DNA from: Deltaproteobacteria bacterium HGW-Deltaproteobacteria-12
GTDB lineage: Bacteria; Desulfobacterota; Syntrophia; Syntrophales; Smithellaceae
DNA: 64,000 bases
NCBI GenBank assembly: GCA_002840565.1
Contig: PHBK01000005.1
Coordinates: 62,001 to 126,000, forward strand
Direction of reading: 5' to 3'
Part shown: positions 34,510 to 44,422 of the stretch, piece by piece
How positions within the stretch are numbered: the stretch's first letter is position 1
Layout: each line of letters begins with the position of its first letter
The notes under the pieces: model-generated
The model's input: the letters and a program-made list of their open reading frames with translations, nothing else
Told to the model about the DNA's origin: nothing
Databases searched by the model: none
Position numbers and translations under genes: made by a program

Positions 34510-36360
34510 TTATTTAAGTGGTGGCCGTTTATTTTTAACGTATCTTGTCAACTCGGCAGTCATATCGTGGTAGGCAAACGGAGTCATTAAATAAAAGCCC
34601 TGAAAATATTTCCGGGCTGCATCCACCAGCTCCCGGGCTATGTCCAGACCTTCTTTACGGGCATCGGGACCCGCGGCAGGATACTTACCCATACGCATCA
34701 TTGCCTCCTTCGTCAGTCGAATGCCCGGAACTTCATTGTTGAGGAACTCGGCATTGCGGGCGCTGGTAATCGGCATGATGCCGATGAAAATCGGTGCGGG
34801 CAGATGCCTGGTCCCCTCCGCAATCATTTCCATTGTTGCCCGATCGTAAACAGGTTGCGTCAGAATGAAATCAGCTCCCGCCTCTATTTTTCTTTCCAGA
34901 CGGTTGAAGGCACTGGCCAGATTGGTGACGTGGGGATTGAAGGCGGCGCCGACAATAAAACGCCCCCTTTCCCGGAGAGTCTGGCCGGAAAAGGAGATAC
35001 CGTTGTTGAGCTGTTTGACCATGCGGATCAGGTCGAAGGAAGAAACATCAAATACAGAGCTGGCGCCGGGAAGATCGCCGAAACGCGCGGGGTCACCGGT
35101 AATGACGAGAATCTGATGGATTCCCAGGGCGTGAAGGCCCATGAGATGAGACTGCTGGCCGATGAGATTGCGGTCCCGGCAGGCAATGTGGACGAGGGGA
35201 TCGATACCCAGGCGCATCTTGACTATCGCCCCCAGAGCAAGATTGCTCATCCGTGTCTGGGCGAGAGAGTTATCGGCCATTGTGATGACATCCGCCCCTG
35301 CATCTTGAAGAGAGGCCGCACCGATCATGTATTGTTCAATATCCAGGTCTTTCGGCGGGTCGAATTCTACGAGCACTGTGGGCCGCTGCTTCACTCTTTC
35401 CAAAAGTGTGTCGCTTATACTGCTGACAAAAACAGCGGTTCGCGGCATCGGCTCCGGCGGCGGCTCCGGATTAAGACGGTTTATGGGGAGCAAACCAGTC
35501 AAAGCGTCGGCCACTGCCCGGATGTGTTCCGGAGTGGTGCCGCAGCACCCTCCGATAATCCTGACACCCTGTTCGCGGAAACGCAAGGCGCGCTCGGCGA
35601 AGTAGGCGGGAGAGGAAGTATATCCGAATTCGCCTTCCATAAGTCCCGGTCTTCCGGCGTTGGGGAATACGGATAAAACCATCCCCTCGGGAACAGATGC
35701 CTGCTCTATGGTCCGCAGTATCTCGCCGGGACCCAGCCGGCAGTTGAGACCAAGAATGTCGGCGCCGGAATCAGACAGCCGGCGAAAAGAATCGGAAACG
35801 GAAAAGCCGTCGCGGGTCTTGCCCACTTCCATACACGCAAGTTGCGCAATTATCGGTAAAGTCGTAAGGGGACGTACTGCTTTTAAAGCAAGGAGCAGTT
35901 CTGCAAGGTCAAGGAATGTCTCCAATATTAATCCGTCCACACCACCGGCGAGCAGTGCTTCGGCCTGTTCAATAAACATTTCCCGGTGCCCCGGCAGTAT
36001 TTCATGACGCACACGGCCGGAGCTGATCGCAGTCATGCTGCCCATGACCCAGGCATCCCGTCCTGCCGCATCCCTCGCCAGGCCGGCCGCTTTCCAGTTG
36101 ATTCGATAAACACGGTCTTCCAGACCGTGACGGGAAAGGGCGTCTCGGTTAGCCCCAAAAGTGTTGGTCTCGAGCAGCCTGGCACCTGCTGCGTAGTATT
36201 CCCGATGGGTGTCGACGATAAGATCCGGTCTGGAAAGATTCAGTTCTGCGCAGCAAAGACCGATGGGAACACCTTTCTGGAAAAGCCAGCTGGCCATAGC
36301 TCCGTCACCGATCACCAGATGTTCACGGAGGTATTCTTGGAGAGGTTGTTGGTCTGACAT
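34510..36360 (-). CDS. Bifunctional homocysteine S-methyltransferase / methylenetetrahydrofolate reductase
   Basis: The 616-residue protein is a fusion. Residues 1-290 form the homocysteine-binding barrel with zinc ligands Cys207 (LNCRLGP) and Cys272/Cys273 (GGCCGTTPEH). Residues about 320-610 form the FAD-dependent MTHFR barrel (VEFDPPKDLD, VITGDPARFGD, ADFILTQPVYD). The architecture is that of B. subtilis YitJ. It would make methyl-THF and pass a methyl group to homocysteine; no cobalamin domain is present in this chain. Base composition is clearly more G+C-rich than neighbours, as in larA. The terminator at 34362-34395 lies downstream. Confidence 0.9.
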   Translation of the reverse strand: MSDQQPLQEYLREHLVIGDGAMASWLFQKGVPIGLCCAELNLSRPDLIVDTHREYYAAGARLLETNTFGANRDALSRHGLEDRVYRINWKAAGLARDAAGRDAWVMGSMTAISSGRVRHEILPGHREMFIEQAEALLAGGVDGLILETFLDLAELLLALKAVRPLTTLPIIAQLACMEVGKTRDGFSVSDSFRRLSDSGADILGLNCRLGPGEILRTIEQASVPEGMVLSVFPNAGRPGLMEGEFGYTSSPAYFAERALRFREQGVRIIGGCCGTTPEHIRAVADALTGLLPINRLNPEPPPEPMPRTAVFVSSISDTLLERVKQRPTVLVEFDPPKDLDIEQYMIGAASLQDAGADVITMADNSLAQTRMSNLALGAIVKMRLGIDPLVHIACRDRNLIGQQSHLMGLHALGIHQILVITGDPARFGDLPGASSVFDVSSFDLIRMVKQLNNGISFSGQTLRERGRFIVGAAFNPHVTNLASAFNRLERKIEAGADFILTQPVYDRATMEMIAEGTRHLPAPIFIGIMPITSARNAEFLNNEVPGIRLTKEAMMRMGKYPAAGPDARKEGLDIARELVDAARKYFQGFYLMTPFAYHDMTAELTRYVKNKRPPLK

Positions 36361-36511
36361 TGGCGATGCTCCCTATTGCTGTCTGAATGATAACTATAAG
36401 AGTGGTCATCAGGACATGTCAAGGTAAAAAGAGTAAAAAAGTCTCTAATTGACCATGCTCTTTGCCGCTTTTGGCAGGAAATGTGCAAGCAAAAGTATTT
36501 CAGAATCAATC

Positions 36512-36541
36512 TTGTTTTTATTAATTGCTTGGCGGTATAAT
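36512..36541 (+). promoter_or_regulatory. Promoter of the phosphatase-tilS-ftsH operon
   Basis: TTGTTT (36512-36517) and a consensus TATAAT (36536-36541) are 18 bases apart; the ATG at 36560 follows closely with AGGAG between, so the 5' leader would be very short. Confidence 0.55.
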
Positions 36542-36559
36542 ACACATACAGGAGTAATC

Positions 36560-37204
36560 ATGAAAGAAGTTGATCTGCTGATATTCGATTTTGACGGCAC
36601 ACTGGTTTCTACGGGCACTGATCTGGTTACCGCAGTTAATTACACCCTGGAAGAACTAGGCTTCAGGCCTAAAGGAGAAGCTGAAATTATTTCTTTTGTC
36701 GGTGATGGCGTAAAGAAATTGATGGAAAGAGCGTTAGGGCGCGACCATCTTTATTTCTATCCGGAAGCAATCAGAATCTTCAGTGGTTATTATAGCGAGC
36801 ATCTGCTGGATACTGCGGCGCTTTGTCCGGGGGCCGAAGACGTTTTGAAATATTATCACGACAAAATAAAAGTTATTCTCACCAATAAGCGGTATGATTT
36901 TACCCATACAATCAGTAAAGGGTTGGCCATAGAGCAATACTTTGTGGAGATAATTGGTGATGGTTCTCTACCGTATAAAAAACCGGATAAGCGTTTAGTG
37001 GATTATTTGTGGGAAAAATATGGCTTGGCAAAAGAAAAAACTGTTATAATTGGAGACGGAGTAAATGATGCAGCATTGGCGAAGAACTCCGGAATCTTGA
37101 GTTGTATATATCTAAACGGTCTCGGCAAGAGAGAAGATTTATTGGCCGCCAATGCCGATTATTATTGCGATAACCTTTTAGATATTTGTGCATTATTTTG
37201 TTGA
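36560..37204 (+). CDS. HAD-family phosphatase, phosphoglycolate phosphatase-like
   Basis: The 214-residue protein from ATG 36560, which follows AGGAGTAATC; the open frame to 36449 would include the promoter and is rejected. HAD motifs in order: FDFDGTLV (nucleophile Asp), VILTNK (motif II), a Lys in YKKPDKR (motif III) and VIIGDGVNDAALAKN (motif IV). A helical cap sits between motifs I and II, as in Gph. The substrate could be 2-phosphoglycolate or another small phosphate ester. The tilS ATG follows the stop after 2 bases. Confidence 0.85.
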   Translation: MKEVDLLIFDFDGTLVSTGTDLVTAVNYTLEELGFRPKGEAEIISFVGDGVKKLMERALGRDHLYFYPEAIRIFSGYYSEHLLDTAALCPGAEDVLKYYHDKIKVILTNKRYDFTHTISKGLAIEQYFVEIIGDGSLPYKKPDKRLVDYLWEKYGLAKEKTVIIGDGVNDAALAKNSGILSCIYLNGLGKREDLLAANADYYCDNLLDICALFC

Positions 37205-37206
37205 TT

Positions 37207-38580
37207 ATGATCGATAAAATTAGACAAACTATAAATAAATACGGCTTATTAGAAACAAATGAACGATTGGTGTTGGCGCTCTCCGGCGGTCCTGACTCGA
37301 CAGCACTTGTTGTTTCTCTTGCCCAGATCGCACCGACGATGGGTGTTAAGTTAATAGTTGCCCATTTTAATCACGGCTTGCGAGGTCGGGAGTCCAACAG
37401 AGACGAACGACAGGCAAGCAGATTGGCAAAACAGTTAGGCTTATCTTTTGTTTCGCGAAAAATGGATAAAGCAGAAATACCGAAAGGTCTTTCCCCGGAA
37501 GATTTTTACCGTCGGCAGAGATATCAGTTTTTAGATGAGGTTGCTAAAAGAAACCATGCCCGCAAGATTGCCCTGGGACATAATTTGCAGGACCAGGCTG
37601 AAACAGTATTACTTCATCTGCTGAGAGGGAGTGGTTTGGAAGGACTAAAAGGAATTGTGCCAATGCGTGACGGTAAGTATATACGCCCGCTGATTGAGGT
37701 ATCACGCAACGAAATCATTGCTTTTCTTGATGAAGCAGGCATTGCTTACCGTCAGGATAGTTCCAATGAAAGCAAGCTTCATTTACGAAACAAAATTCGC
37801 CTGGAACTCCTGCCTTATTTAAAAAATGAATATAATCCGAAGATTGACGAAGCTCTGGCGCAAATGGCGGAAATTATCCGTGAGGAGAATATATTTATTA
37901 AGGAATGCGTTGCCAAAGCCTTGAAGTCAACATGCGTTAATAAGCAGAAAAATAAAATAGTTCTAAATATCCAATATTTAAGCATGTTGCCTCTGGCGAT
38001 CCAAAGAAGATTATTAAAAGAGCTTTTAGAAAATTTCAATTCCCAGAAAAATGGAATTACTTTCCTGCATATTAATTCTATCGGACATCTGCTCCACAAT
38101 TTAGAATCCGGCAGGAAAATTTGCCTGCCCTTCGGAATTGAGGCCCGACGAGAATATGAGCATCTAGTCCTCGAACGGTCAAGGGAGTGCGCCAAACTTG
38201 TTGAATATTCCTATGATCTGCAGATTCCCGGCGAAGTATTTATTCCGGAAAGAAATTTAAGTGTTCGGTTACAATTAGTTAAAAAAGACAAAATTGACTT
38301 CACTGTTCAGAATAAAGACTATTTCGATCTGGATAAAATTAAACTTCCCTTGGTTTTGCGGAATCGCCGGGAAGGAGACTGGTTTCAACCACTGGGTATG
38401 GCCGGAAGACAAAAACTGAAATCATTCTTTATCAACCATAAAATTACACAGCAAAAACGTAATGAAATAATGCTGCTGGTTGATCAGCAGGCGGTCCTCT
38501 GGATAGAAAAAATGCATTTGAACGATAAGGTGAAAATAACTCCGGAAACAAAAAAAGTTCTGGAGCTAGAAATTATTTGA
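37207..38580 (+). CDS. tilS: tRNA(Ile)-lysidine synthase
   Basis: The 457-residue enzyme attaches lysine to C34 of the AUA-reading tRNA-Ile. The N-type ATP pyrophosphatase P loop SGGPDS is at 26-31, followed by AHFNHGLRGRES, LGHNLQDQAETVLLHLLRGSG and the C-terminal TilS domains with LPLVLRNRREGDWFQPLGM. ATG 37207 gives the normal N-terminus; an upstream ATG at 37186 would overlap the phosphatase gene. tilS directly before ftsH is a conserved order in many bacteria. Confidence 0.95.
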   Translation: MIDKIRQTINKYGLLETNERLVLALSGGPDSTALVVSLAQIAPTMGVKLIVAHFNHGLRGRESNRDERQASRLAKQLGLSFVSRKMDKAEIPKGLSPEDFYRRQRYQFLDEVAKRNHARKIALGHNLQDQAETVLLHLLRGSGLEGLKGIVPMRDGKYIRPLIEVSRNEIIAFLDEAGIAYRQDSSNESKLHLRNKIRLELLPYLKNEYNPKIDEALAQMAEIIREENIFIKECVAKALKSTCVNKQKNKIVLNIQYLSMLPLAIQRRLLKELLENFNSQKNGITFLHINSIGHLLHNLESGRKICLPFGIEARREYEHLVLERSRECAKLVEYSYDLQIPGEVFIPERNLSVRLQLVKKDKIDFTVQNKDYFDLDKIKLPLVLRNRREGDWFQPLGMAGRQKLKSFFINHKITQQKRNEIMLLVDQQAVLWIEKMHLNDKVKITPETKKVLELEII

Positions 38581-38638
38581 GATAATTGGGATATTATTAT
38601 AAAGGCTAATTAACGTACTTAATTTAAGGAGAAAAATT

Positions 38639-40465
38639 TTGAACCAGCTGCAAAAAAATATCGCTCTTATCCTTACTGTCCTGCTGGTCTTTTTACTGGT
38701 CTGGCAACTGTTTAATCAGCCCAGGAATTCACAAAAAGACATAATCTATAGTGAAATGCTGTCTTTTCTGGAAAAAGGCGAAATCAGTGAAGTAACCATT
38801 CAGGGGGAAAACATCACCGGCAAATTGACAAATGGTAATGTTTTTAAAACCTATGCTCCTAAGGATGATAAAGTTGTCTCTCAACTGCGGGAAAAGGGTG
38901 TGAAAATTAGCGCCAAACCACCGGAAGATTCACCCTGGTATATGACTCTGCTGGTTTCCTGGTTCCCGATGCTTTTGCTTATTGGTGTCTGGATTTTCTT
39001 CATGCGTCAGATGCAATCCGGTGGCGGAAAAGCAATGGCTTTCGGAAAAAGCCGGGCTCGTTTGATTACAGACAAATCTAAAAAGGTGACTTTTGCCGAT
39101 GTTGCCGGCATTGATGAAGCCAAGGCCGAATTAGAAGAGGTGATTGACTTTTTAAAAGACCCCAAGAAATACACGAAACTCGGCGGCAGGATTCCTAAAG
39201 GCTTGTTACTGGTCGGTCCCCCCGGTACCGGTAAAACCCTCTTGGCGCGGGCCATTGCCGGCGAAGCTGACGTCCCCTTTTTGAGCATCAGCGGTTCTGA
39301 TTTTGTGGAAATGTTTGTCGGAGTAGGGGCATCGCGTGTTCGGGATTTGTTTAGCCAGGCGAAGAAAAATGCACCCTGCATTATATTCATAGATGAGATA
39401 GACGCAGTGGGCCGGCATCGTGGAGCGGGACTGGGTGGTGGTCATGATGAAAGAGAGCAGACACTCAATCAGTTGCTGGTGGAAATGGACGGATTTGAAT
39501 CCAATGAAGGTGTTATCCTCATTTCCGCTACGAACAGGCCCGATGTCCTTGATCCCGCCTTGTTGCGGCCCGGAAGGTTTGACCGCCAGGTGATAGTGCC
39601 GCTGCCGGATGTTAAAGGAAGGGAAATGATTTTTAAAGTTCACTCCCGCAAAGCGCCCATAGCCGACGATGTCGATTTTGCCGTTATCGCCAGAGGAACG
39701 CCCGGAACATCAGGCGCCGACATTGAAAACCTGGTTAACGAAGCGATTCTTTGTGCTGCCCGGGTAAACAAAGATAAAGTCAACATGAGCGATTTTGAAT
39801 TTGCTAAGGATAAAATCTTGATGGGCACGGAAAGAAGGAGCATGGTTATAAGTGACCTGGAAAAACGCAACACAGCTTACCATGAAACAGGCCATGCTTT
39901 AGTTGCGCGGTTAATGACGGGCACTGATCCGATACACAAAGTGACAATTATACCACGAGGACGAGCTTTAGGATTGACCCAGCAATTGCCGATTGACGAA
40001 AAACATACTTATCCCCGTGAATATTTGGACAAAAACATCGCAATCCTTCTAGGCGGCCGGGCTGCGGAAGAGATAGTCCTGCATGATTTTACAACAGGCG
40101 CGGGTAATGACATCGAACGGGCAACCAATCTTGCCCGCAAAATGGTTTGCGAATGGGGAATGAGCGAAAAAATGGGTCCTTTGAGCTACGGAAAAAAAGA
40201 AGAGCAGATATTCCTGGGCAGAGAATTCGCGACTCACAAGGATTATAGCGAAGAAACCGCTAAAAACATCGACGCCGAAGTTATGTCTTTAGTTATGGGT
40301 AATTATGAAAAAGCAAAAAACCTTCTGAATGGACATATAGATATTCTGAAAAAAATTGCAGAGGAACTTCTCGAGAAGGAAGTATTAAACGGTGCGGAAA
40401 TCGATGCTCTGATCGGTGATGCGCTGCCCAAACCTACGCCCACAGAAGAAGGCGTTTCACATTAA
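38639..40465 (+). CDS. ftsH: ATP-dependent zinc metalloprotease FtsH
   Basis: The 608-residue membrane protease begins at a TTG codon (38639) placed correctly after AAGGAG; no ATG or GTG nearby fits. Two helices at about 8-24 and 103-122 flank the periplasmic domain. The AAA domain has GPPGTGKT at 193-200, [11 protein letters not shown] near 248-258 and the second region of homology near 300-315; the protease has HETGH at 415-419. It degrades membrane and short-lived regulatory proteins as a hexamer. Use of TTG may lower its translation. Confidence 0.97.
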   Translation: MNQLQKNIALILTVLLVFLLVWQLFNQPRNSQKDIIYSEMLSFLEKGEISEVTIQGENITGKLTNGNVFKTYAPKDDKVVSQLREKGVKISAKPPEDSPWYMTLLVSWFPMLLLIGVWIFFMRQMQSGGGKAMAFGKSRARLITDKSKKVTFADVAGIDEAKAELEEVIDFLKDPKKYTKLGGRIPKGLLLVGPPGTGKTLLARAIAGEADVPFLSISGSDFVEMFVGVGASRVRDLFSQAKKNAPCIIFIDEIDAVGRHRGAGLGGGHDEREQTLNQLLVEMDGFESNEGVILISATNRPDVLDPALLRPGRFDRQVIVPLPDVKGREMIFKVHSRKAPIADDVDFAVIARGTPGTSGADIENLVNEAILCAARVNKDKVNMSDFEFAKDKILMGTERRSMVISDLEKRNTAYHETGHALVARLMTGTDPIHKVTIIPRGRALGLTQQLPIDEKHTYPREYLDKNIAILLGGRAAEEIVLHDFTTGAGNDIERATNLARKMVCEWGMSEKMGPLSYGKKEEQIFLGREFATHKDYSEETAKNIDAEVMSLVMGNYEKAKNLLNGHIDILKKIAEELLEKEVLNGAEIDALIGDALPKPTPTEEGVSH

Positions 40466-40518
40466 TTTGCCCCTGGGTCAGATTTTTCCGTGAAAAACAT
40501 TGAATTCGAGATATTCGT

Positions 40519-41712
40519 GTGAAAATCATTACCATCAGAGATTCAGCTCAGGCAGTAACAATTTTTAAGAAAATCGGCGTGGATCATTACGGGATCGACG
40601 CCATGTTGCCCAAAACAATGAATATCAATATCCTGCTGGAAAATAAACCATGTAAAATAGCCAACATCATCAAACAGGAAATGCTTTCCGTCGGTGGAGA
40701 TGCCGCGGTGGCCCGGGGAAGTGTGGGCAACAGTGTTTCCGCTACAGATATTTTAATCATGGGGACAATTAAGCATATTAGGGCTTTGGCCGGGAAAATC
40801 GCTAAACAGCCTTTCGGACTGCATTTAATCTCCCGGGATCTTTTGGAAATTGTCGATAATGCTGCAAAACACGAATTTATTTTGAAAACTTCACGGCGGG
40901 AAATTCCCTTGGGGAGAAAAACCCAGATCATGGGTATTTTGAACGTGACTCCCGATTCCTTTTCCGATGGCGGACTTCATTACAGCCAGCAAAAAGCAAT
41001 GGAATATGGATTGCAAATGATTGAACAGGGAGCAGATATTATCGACATTGGCGGAGAATCTACTCGTCCCGGTGCCTCACCTGTTTCAGCGAAGGAGGAA
41101 TTGAAAAGAGTTATCCCTGTGATCAGCGGTATCAGCGGTCAGTCAAATGTGCCAATTTCCATTGATACGAACAAAGCCATTGTGGCCAGAGAAGCGATTG
41201 CCGCCGGAGCGGAAATTGTCAATGATGTAAGTGCTTTCCAGCATGATAAAAAGATGACGCAAATCGTAAAGAAGGGAAGGGCCGCAGTTATAATGATGCA
41301 CATGCGGGGCAAACCGCTCAATATGCAGAACGGAAACTTGACGTATAGCAACTTAATGGGTGAGATAATAACTTTTCTTCGCCAAAGCATCGAAAAGGCG
41401 ATATTTGCCGGAATAGAAAAGGAATCTTTGGTCATTGATCCGGGTATTGGTTTTGGAAAAACTCCGGAAGACAATTTCCGGATAATCAACAATCTTGGTG
41501 AATTAAGAACTCTGGGAATACCGATAATGATCGGAACATCACGCAAAGCCTTTCTTGGTAAAATAACAGGCGGTGAACCGCAGGAAAGAGTTGAAGGGAC
41601 AGCAGCTACAATTGCTGCATCAATAATAAACGGGTGTCATATTATTCGAGTCCATGATGTCGCCGTTATGAAAAAAATTGCGGCGGTTACGGATGCAATC
41701 ATCCATACGTAA
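40519..41712 (+). CDS. folP: Dihydropteroate synthase with N-terminal extension
   Basis: The 397-residue protein starts at GTG 40519. The catalytic TIM barrel begins near residue 133: IMGILNVTPDSFSDGG at 137-152, DIGGESTRPGA, IDTNK, NDVSAF and IGTSRKAFLGK. It condenses pABA with the pterin diphosphate to make dihydropteroate. The first 130 residues are a separate alpha+beta domain (DHYGIDAMLPKTMNINI) seen on some deltaproteobacterial and archaeal enzymes, with no known role. It lies 53 bases after ftsH and 12 before acpS. Confidence 0.93.
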   Translation: MKIITIRDSAQAVTIFKKIGVDHYGIDAMLPKTMNINILLENKPCKIANIIKQEMLSVGGDAAVARGSVGNSVSATDILIMGTIKHIRALAGKIAKQPFGLHLISRDLLEIVDNAAKHEFILKTSRREIPLGRKTQIMGILNVTPDSFSDGGLHYSQQKAMEYGLQMIEQGADIIDIGGESTRPGASPVSAKEELKRVIPVISGISGQSNVPISIDTNKAIVAREAIAAGAEIVNDVSAFQHDKKMTQIVKKGRAAVIMMHMRGKPLNMQNGNLTYSNLMGEIITFLRQSIEKAIFAGIEKESLVIDPGIGFGKTPEDNFRIINNLGELRTLGIPIMIGTSRKAFLGKITGGEPQERVEGTAATIAASIINGCHIIRVHDVAVMKKIAAVTDAIIHT

Positions 41713-41724
41713 GAAAGAGAAAAA

Positions 41725-42102
41725 ATGATCTGTGGAATTGGGATTGATTTGGTGGAAAATGATCGTTTGGCCAGGATTATCGCCAAGTGGGGTTCTAAAT
41801 TTCTCCAGCGTGTTTTTTCCGACGGTGAAATAAGTTATTGTGAAAAGCACTTCCAGGCAGAAGCCAATTATGGCGCCCGGTTTGCGGCAAAAGAATCATT
41901 TGTTAAAGCATTAGGCGTCGGCTTGGGGAGAGGCGTAAAATTAACGGAAATCGAAGTTGTAAATGATATTAAGGGCAAACCCGGCCTGGTATTGAGCGGA
42001 CAGGCCAAAGCGCAACTTGAAAAAAGAAAAATTGTGAAAGTGCATTTAAGTTTAACACATACAAAAAGTTATGCCAGTGCTATTGTTTTATTGGAAAAAT
42101 AA
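41725..42102 (+). CDS. acpS: Holo-[acyl-carrier-protein] synthase
   Basis: The 125-residue enzyme transfers phosphopantetheine from CoA to acyl carrier protein. Metal ligands are Asp8 in GIGIDLVENDRL and Glu57 in FAAKESFVKALG; the closing SLTHTKSYASAIV is also typical. RBS AAGAGAG. It is followed after a short gap by tsaE. Confidence 0.95.
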   Translation: MICGIGIDLVENDRLARIIAKWGSKFLQRVFSDGEISYCEKHFQAEANYGARFAAKESFVKALGVGLGRGVKLTEIEVVNDIKGKPGLVLSGQAKAQLEKRKIVKVHLSLTHTKSYASAIVLLEK

Positions 42103-42131
42103 TAAATAAAGTGCTAAATACCCGCAATTTT

Positions 42132-42614
42132 ATGGAACATAAAAGATCAATTTCTACAATAACAAGCAGTGCAAACGAAACACACGCCTTTGCCCGAGAA
42201 ATTGGAGAGAAATTAGAAGAGGGAGATATTGTTGCATTATCAGGTGAACTTGGTTCCGGTAAGACTTGTTTTACCGGTGGTTTAGCCCGGGGATTAGGAG
42301 TTAGTGATAATTATCAAATCACCAGTCCAACGTTTACTCTGATTAATGAATATCCCGCAAAATGTAAATTGTATCATTTTGATGTTTACCGTCTTAATGA
42401 TTGTTCGGAGATGGAAGATTTGGGATATGAAGAATATTTTACGGGATCCGGAGTGGTAGTTATTGAATGGGCGGAAAAGATTACCCCATTGATCCCGGAG
42501 ACTGCTATTTTCATTAACTTTGATTATATTGACGATAATAAACGAAAAATAACTATTCAAGGACCGCAAAACAAGTTAAATAAATTATGCATCCATTTGA
42601 AAAACGGAGGTTAA
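42132..42614 (+). CDS. tsaE: tRNA threonylcarbamoyladenosine biosynthesis ATPase TsaE
   Basis: The 160-residue protein from ATG 42132; an in-frame GTG at 42111 is possible, and neither start has a clear ribosome site. P loop GELGSGKT at 38-45, SPTFTLINEYPA, YHFDVYRL and VVIEWAEKI are the family motifs. TsaE works with TsaB and TsaD to form t6A37 on ANN-reading tRNAs. It lies between acpS and lysC; tsaB and tsaD are not in the window. Confidence 0.93.
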   Translation: MEHKRSISTITSSANETHAFAREIGEKLEEGDIVALSGELGSGKTCFTGGLARGLGVSDNYQITSPTFTLINEYPAKCKLYHFDVYRLNDCSEMEDLGYEEYFTGSGVVVIEWAEKITPLIPETAIFINFDYIDDNKRKITIQGPQNKLNKLCIHLKNGG

Positions 42615-42621
42615 TATAAAT

Positions 42622-43842
42622 ATGGCATTGGTTGTTCAAAAATATGGCGGCACATCGGTTGCAAATATTGAGAAAATAAATAATGTGGCCGCTAAAGTGA
42701 TCCGTGAAAAAATGGCAGGCAATGAAGTCGTTGTCGTTTTATCCGCCATGTCCGGTGAAACAGACCGATTGATTGCCCTTGCTAATAAGGCAACAGAATC
42801 ACCGAATGAGCGCGAGTATGATGCTTTGATTTCTACCGGCGAACAAGTGACCGTAACATTATTGGCAATGGTTTTGAACTCGCTCGGTTACAGGGCAAAA
42901 TCATTCCTGGGTTTTCAGGTCAAGTTCCTGACCGATAATGCACATAAAAAAGCCCGAATTCTAAGTGTTGATACGGAGATGATCAGAAAAGAATTAAAAA
43001 AAGGAACGGTTGTTGTGGTTGCCGGTTTTCAAGGAGTCGATAAGGATAATAATATAACTACTCTTGGTCGCGGTGGCTCGGATACAAGCGCTGTCGCTCT
43101 AGCGGCGGTTCTTAATGCCGATCAGTGCGATATCTACACCGACGTTGACGGTGTCTATACAACTGATCCCAATATCTGCAACAAAGCGCGGCGGCTTAAT
43201 AAAATTTCCTATGATGAAATGCTGGAAATGGCAATGACCGGAGCGAAGGTATTGCAGCCGCGTTCAGTGGAAATGGCTAAAAAATATGAAGTTCCGGTAT
43301 ATGTAAAATCAACTTTTACCGATGATGGCGGAACACTTGTAACTAAGGAGGACAAGGATATGGAAAGAGAAATATTATCGGGTATAACTTATGATCGTGA
43401 TCAGGCGAAAATCACCGTGGTCCATGTTCCTGACCGGCCTGGTGTGGCAGCCAAATTGTTTACGCCTTTGTCTGAACACAACATCATCGTCGATATGATT
43501 ATCCAAAATGCCAGTTTGGAAGGTTTTACCGACCTTACTTTTACTGTTTCCAAAAAGGATTTGAAAGAAGCGCAGGTAATTATCCAACAGACGGCAGAAA
43601 CAATCGGCGCGAAAAAGGTTGAAGTGGATGATCAAGTTTCCAAAGTATCCATAATAGGTGTTGGTATGGCCAGCCATGCCGGCGTCGCGGCAAAAATGTT
43701 TTCAGCGCTCGCCGATGAAGGAATTAATATTATGATGATCAGCACATCGGAAATTAAGATTTCCTGTGTTATCCAAAGAAAATATACGGAACTCGCGATA
43801 ATGGTGCTCCATGATGCCTTTGGTTTAGAAAAAAAATCCTGA
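42622..43842 (+). CDS. lysC: Aspartate kinase (monofunctional)
   Basis: The 406-residue enzyme phosphorylates aspartate, the entry to Lys, Thr, Met and DAP synthesis. Motifs are VQKYGGTSVAN at 5-15, STGEQVT, GRGGSDTSAVALAA and YTDVDGVYTTDP; two ACT domains fill about residues 260-405 and are the likely site of feedback control by lysine and/or threonine. GGAGG sits a little far (about 12 bases) from the ATG. The next aspartate-pathway gene, hom, is 1.6 kb downstream in a separate unit. Confidence 0.96.
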   Translation: MALVVQKYGGTSVANIEKINNVAAKVIREKMAGNEVVVVLSAMSGETDRLIALANKATESPNEREYDALISTGEQVTVTLLAMVLNSLGYRAKSFLGFQVKFLTDNAHKKARILSVDTEMIRKELKKGTVVVVAGFQGVDKDNNITTLGRGGSDTSAVALAAVLNADQCDIYTDVDGVYTTDPNICNKARRLNKISYDEMLEMAMTGAKVLQPRSVEMAKKYEVPVYVKSTFTDDGGTLVTKEDKDMEREILSGITYDRDQAKITVVHVPDRPGVAAKLFTPLSEHNIIVDMIIQNASLEGFTDLTFTVSKKDLKEAQVIIQQTAETIGAKKVEVDDQVSKVSIIGVGMASHAGVAAKMFSALADEGINIMMISTSEIKISCVIQRKYTELAIMVLHDAFGLEKKS

Positions 43843-43858
43843 TATTCAGAAACAGAAT

Positions 43859-44422
43859 ATGTGTGTCAACCAAATAAGGGGATTAATCGTAATATTATTG
43901 TTCTTAGCGATCATCCCCTTCATTAGTTATTTTAACAATCTTTTCTTAAATGCCAAAATCCCTATCCTGGTCAACCAATACAATGATTCGATAACGGTGG
44001 CAATTCAGACTAGTGATGTCGGCGAAAGTATCTATTTTACGGCGCCCGGCACAAGCGCCAATAAATTATTAGAACTGAGCGGCTTTGACTGGAGAAGTTC
44101 GCCAGATTTTATGCTGGAAAACGGAATGAAATTGATAATACCTCCAGACAAAGCCGAAAAAGTCTCGTGGACAAGAATTGATAATACCCGCAGGCTTACC
44201 CTAGGCATGCCCATCGAGCTGAATACGGCAACAGCAGATGACCTGATGCTCATTCCCGGCATCGGCGAAAAAACGGCGCAAAATATTTTAACATTAAGAA
44301 ATAGAAAAGTCCGTTTCCGGAATATCGAAGAAATAATGGAAATAGAGGGTATAAAGGAAAAGAAGCTGGCCAAACTAAAACAATATCTATATTTGCAAAA
44401 GAAGCAGGAAGCTATTTACTGA
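43859..44422 (+). CDS. Membrane-anchored helix-hairpin-helix protein (ComEA-like)
   Basis: The 187-residue protein has an N-terminal membrane anchor (about 8-30), a beta-rich middle region (40-115) and a C-terminal tandem helix-hairpin-helix: IELNTATADDLMLIPGIGEKTAQNIL and then EEIMEIEGIKEKKLAKLKQYL. This ending is that of ComEA-type DNA-binding proteins, which bind incoming DNA outside the membrane in competence. No other competence gene is nearby, so that role is only a possibility. It overlaps the convergent lytic transglycosylase gene by 11 bases. Confidence 0.75.
   Translation: MCVNQIRGLIVILLFLAIIPFISYFNNLFLNAKIPILVNQYNDSITVAIQTSDVGESIYFTAPGTSANKLLELSGFDWRSSPDFMLENGMKLIIPPDKAEKVSWTRIDNTRRLTLGMPIELNTATADDLMLIPGIGEKTAQNILTLRNRKVRFRNIEEIMEIEGIKEKKLAKLKQYLYLQKKQEAIY

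Noticed and set aside
34804..35676. Long open frame (290 codons) on the plus strand
   Set aside because: Antisense to the methyltransferase/reductase gene; no family resemblance and no ribosome site. It results from high G+C and codon bias of the real gene.
42111..42131. GTG start for tsaE
   Set aside because: Seven extra residues before the usual N-terminus and no ribosome site; ATG 42132 preferred, though not certain.
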